NCBI GenBank assembly: GCA_023437365.1
Contig: JAEZGK010000015.1
Location: 124,001 to 188,000, forward strand
Source: Bacillota bacterium
GTDB taxonomy: Bacteria > Bacillota > Clostridia > Lachnospirales > Lachnospiraceae
Direction of reading: 5' to 3'
DNA: 64,000 nt
Part shown: piece after piece, positions 61,605 to 64,000 of the stretch
Layout of the letters: every line of letters begins with the position of its first letter
How positions within the stretch are numbered: position 1 is the stretch's first letter
The notes under the pieces: generated by a model
The model's database searches: none
Told to the model about the DNA's origin: nothing
What the model saw: only the letters and a program-made list of their open reading frames with translations
Program-made: the position numbers and the translations under genes

Positions 61605-63590
61605 ATGGACTATAACCAAGGTTGGTTGAACTACCATAAAGTACCGCAGTTCGGAGATGAGAAGCTTTTGAGTAATCTCCGTCTGTATTGTGAAAATGTC
61701 AAGGAAGATTCCGTAATTATCCCGAATGCGAAGGAGGAGCTGAAACGGGCACTGGCTGGAATGCTGGGTGTAGAGCTTGATACAGATAAGCTTAAGGTAA
61801 CGGAACAGGCTGTGACAGAGCTATCTCATCCTGAGGGCTTTATTCTGAAGGAGGAGAACTCGGAGATACATATCATCGGAAAGACCGAAGCAGGCGTTCT
61901 CTATGGCGTATATGAGCTGATCCGAAAAATTGCTGCGGGTACCTCTCTTCAAGGAATGAAGCTGACAGAGTGTCCGAAGAACCCTCTTCGTATGCTTAAT
62001 CACTGGGACAACTCAGATGGAAGCATAGAACGGGGATATTCGGGACAATCCTTTTTCTTTGATCATGATGAGCTTCTGCTGAATGATAGAACCGTGGATT
62101 ATGCCAGATTGGTATCCTCTGCCGGGATAAATGGAGTAGTAATTAATAATGTAAATGTACACAGTGGGATGGCTACGAAGCTGATTACGGAGGAATATCT
62201 TCCAAGACTGAAGACATTAGCAGACATCTTTTCCGGGTACAGCATCAAGCTTTTTGTAAGCATCAATTTTGCGGCACCTATGGAAATCGGCGGACTTTCT
62301 ACGGCTGATCCCTGTGATGACAGAGTGGCCGATTGGTGGGAACAGTGTATCGCCAACCTGTATCAGAGCATTCCCCAGTTTGGAGGCTTCCTGGTAAAAG
62401 CGGATTCCGAAGGAAGACCCGGTCCGTTTACTTATAATAGAACACATGCAGACGGAGCCAATGTCCTGGCAAAGGCGCTCAAGCCTTATGGCGGACTTCT
62501 GATCTGGCGCTGCTTCGTATATAATTGTCAACAGGACTGGAGAGACTATAAGACGGATCGTGCGAGGGCAGCTTATGATAATTTTAGTAAGCTGGACGGG
62601 CTCTTTGAGGACAATGTCATTCTTCAGATTAAGAATGGACCGATGGATTTCCAGGTAAGGGAACCTGTTGCTCCATTATTCGGAAGCCTGAAGCGAACGA
62701 ATCAGATGCTGGAGGTTCAGGTCGCGCAGGAGTATACCGGGCAGCAGAGGCATGTATGCTATCTGATTCCTATGTGGAAGGAAGTGTTAGGCTTCAACAC
62801 CTATGCAGAGGGAGCTGCTGCGACAGTAGCGGATATCGTATCCGGCAGAACCTATGGACAGGTGAACTGCGGTATGGCAGCCGTAGCAAATACAGGGAAT
62901 GATTATAACTGGACCGGACATGATCTGGCAGCAGCCAATCTGTATGGCTTCGGACGCCTTTGCTGGAATACGGAGCTGACAGCCGAAGAGATTGCAAAGG
63001 AATGGATACAGCTTACTTATCTATGGAATGATAAGGTACTGAAGGTACTGCTGGATATCCTGATGAAATCCTGGCTGACCTATGAGAAATATACCTCACC
63101 TTTGGGGATCGGCTGGATGGTGAATCCGAATAATCATTATGGACCGAATGTAGACGGCTATGAATACGACAGGTGGGGGACCTACCATAGAGCAGACCGC
63201 AACGGTCTTGGCGTAAATCGAACAAAGGCAGGTACGGGCTATGCTTCCCAGTATAACGAACCGAATGCCTCCATGTACGAGAATGTGGAAACCTGTCCGG
63301 AGGAGCTGCTGTTGTTCTTCCACTATGTCCGCTACGATTATGTATTAAAGAGTGGTAAGACCTTGATCCAGCATATCTATGATACTCATTTTGAAGGAGT
63401 GGAAGAGGTAGAGGGCATGGTTACAGCATTTCAGGAGCTGACAGAGCTGCTTCCCGAGGAGGTCTGTGGCCGGATCAATGAAAGACTTGCACTTCAGCTT
63501 GAAAGTGCCAAGGAATGGCGAGACAGAATCAATACTTATTTTTACCGTAAATCCGGTGTGAAGGATAGCAAAAACCGTAAGATATATTAA
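61605..63590 (+). CDS. aguA: GH67 alpha-glucuronidase
   Basis: GH67 enzymes remove 4-O-methyl-glucuronic acid from the non-reducing end of aldouronic acids derived from glucuronoxylan. The 661-residue protein has GVLYGVYELIRKI, LNHWDNSDGSIERGYSG, the catalytic KADSEGRPGPFTYNRTHADG with Glu269, and GRLCWNTELTAEEIAKEW. No signal peptide: cytoplasmic. ATG 61605 with AGGAA is chosen over upstream ATGs at 61563 and 61581. The start of a mannonate oxidoreductase gene follows. Confidence 0.95.
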   Translation: MDYNQGWLNYHKVPQFGDEKLLSNLRLYCENVKEDSVIIPNAKEELKRALAGMLGVELDTDKLKVTEQAVTELSHPEGFILKEENSEIHIIGKTEAGVLYGVYELIRKIAAGTSLQGMKLTECPKNPLRMLNHWDNSDGSIERGYSGQSFFFDHDELLLNDRTVDYARLVSSAGINGVVINNVNVHSGMATKLITEEYLPRLKTLADIFSGYSIKLFVSINFAAPMEIGGLSTADPCDDRVADWWEQCIANLYQSIPQFGGFLVKADSEGRPGPFTYNRTHADGANVLAKALKPYGGLLIWRCFVYNCQQDWRDYKTDRARAAYDNFSKLDGLFEDNVILQIKNGPMDFQVREPVAPLFGSLKRTNQMLEVQVAQEYTGQQRHVCYLIPMWKEVLGFNTYAEGAAATVADIVSGRTYGQVNCGMAAVANTGNDYNWTGHDLAAANLYGFGRLCWNTELTAEEIAKEWIQLTYLWNDKVLKVLLDILMKSWLTYEKYTSPLGIGWMVNPNNHYGPNVDGYEYDRWGTYHRADRNGLGVNRTKAGTGYASQYNEPNASMYENVETCPEELLLFFHYVRYDYVLKSGKTLIQHIYDTHFEGVEEVEGMVTAFQELTELLPEEVCGRINERLALQLESAKEWRDRINTYFYRKSGVKDSKNRKIY

Positions 63591-63669
63591 TAAGGATATC
63601 GGACAGGGATGACCTATGACACGGATAGATTAAGATTTGGGATGAACCCCGGAAAGGCACAGGTGAAGT

Positions 63670-64000
63670 ATGAGGTTACGGGATTATGATCAAACCTGGA
63701 AAGCGAAGGGTTATGAGCTGCCTGAATATGATAGAGCGAAGATAAGGAAAGCTACGAGGGAGGAACCGGCCTGGCTTCATTTCGGTGCGGGCAATATCTT
63801 TCGCGGCTTCCCTGCGGCTGATCTGCAGAAGCTGTTAAATGACGGCAGTTATGATAAGGGTGTGATTGTTGCCGAGGGCTTTGACTATGAGATTATTGAG
63901 AAGGCATATGAACCCTTTGATGAATTGAGTCTTCTTGTAGTACTAAAGGCAAACGGCAGTATCGAGAAAAAGGTGATCGGCAGTGTCGTAGAGGCTTTGA
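63670..64000 (+). CDS. uxuB: D-mannonate oxidoreductase (fructuronate reductase), partial
   Basis: The frame starts at ATG 63670 and runs past the window end (110 codons seen). It encodes MRLRDYDQTWKAKGYELPEY and the motif WLHFGAGNIFRGFPAADLQ, the Rossmann-type N-terminus of the mannitol dehydrogenase family. UxuB reduces fructuronate to mannonate in glucuronate catabolism. Its place after GH67, which releases glucuronate, supports UxuB rather than another polyol dehydrogenase. Confidence 0.78.
   Translation, partial: MRLRDYDQTWKAKGYELPEYDRAKIRKATREEPAWLHFGAGNIFRGFPAADLQKLLNDGSYDKGVIVAEGFDYEIIEKAYEPFDELSLLVVLKANGSIEKKVIGSVVEAL

Noticed and set aside
1..64000. tRNA, rRNA or prophage genes
   Set aside because: No T-loop-type GGTTCGAATCC blocks, rRNA segments, integrases or phage structural genes were seen by eye.

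Overview
The window looks like chromosomal DNA of a plant-polysaccharide-fermenting anaerobe of the class Clostridia, most likely a Lachnospiraceae close to Lachnoclostridium/Clostridium phytofermentans. This is inferred from gene content: [FeFe]-hydrogenase maturases, a PPi-type phosphofructokinase, a GlgC/GlgD pair, cytoplasmic xylan and glucuronoxylan hydrolases, a spore-coat-type protein, moderate GC, strong AGGAGG ribosome binding sites and consensus sigma-A promoters. No rRNA, tRNA, CRISPR array, prophage or transposase gene was seen.

Layout. 1-9.4 kb: a CD3324-type DNA-binding protein, a TPR membrane protein, uppP, a MATE exporter, a first truA, a TrmB regulator with a lysA-like decarboxylase, and minus-strand PadR, YjdF-like and CBS genes. 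9.5-17.4 kb: a DUF3160 lipoprotein pair, a ferredoxin-type aldo/keto reductase, a second truA, a YcaQ-like glycosylase, and a yybP-ykoY Mn2+ riboswitch before a TMEM165/GDT1 transporter. 17.5-22 kb (minus): PPi-PFK and a three-gene ABC-2 exporter preceded by a leader peptide and an apparent attenuator. 22-30 kb: a secreted Ig-like protein, an acyltransferase-like protein, metF, an ATC-hydrolase-type protein, DUF3795, a LuxR/DUF2087 regulator and a membrane-anchored unknown. 30-34.5 kb: hydE-hydG-hydF. 34.5-38.7 kb: one intact and one frameshifted GNAT gene among tandem repeats, a WG-repeat/DUF3298 protein and a CDP-alcohol phosphatidyltransferase. 39-46.5 kb: a glycogen operon, glgB-glgC-glgD-glgA-glgA2. 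46.7-55.9 kb: an IlvD/Edd dehydratase, a CotF-like protein, a chemoreceptor, a diguanylate cyclase, a MutS2-like protein without Smr, a small membrane protein and a MarR regulator. 56-64 kb: a xylan cluster with GH43, AraC, GH3, GH67 and the start of a mannonate oxidoreductase.

How genes work together. GH43, GH3 and GH67 have no signal peptide, so they should finish xylo-oligosaccharide and glucuronoxylan breakdown in the cytoplasm. Released glucuronate would pass to the mannonate oxidoreductase at the window edge. Surplus hexose can be stored by the glg operon, and excess reductant can leave as H2 through a hydrogenase matured by HydEFG (the hydrogenase itself is not here).

The most interesting non-gene signals are: (i) an 18-residue leader peptide, antiterminator and terminator upstream of the ABC-2 exporter; (ii) three copies of a palindromic element whose core is exactly 152 bp in each copy, a MITE-like family; (iii) tandem repeats that begin inside the last codons of two genes; (iv) paralogues with altered key residues (TruA Asp to Glu, GlgA2 Lys to Asn, and an IlvD-family protein missing one cluster Cys).
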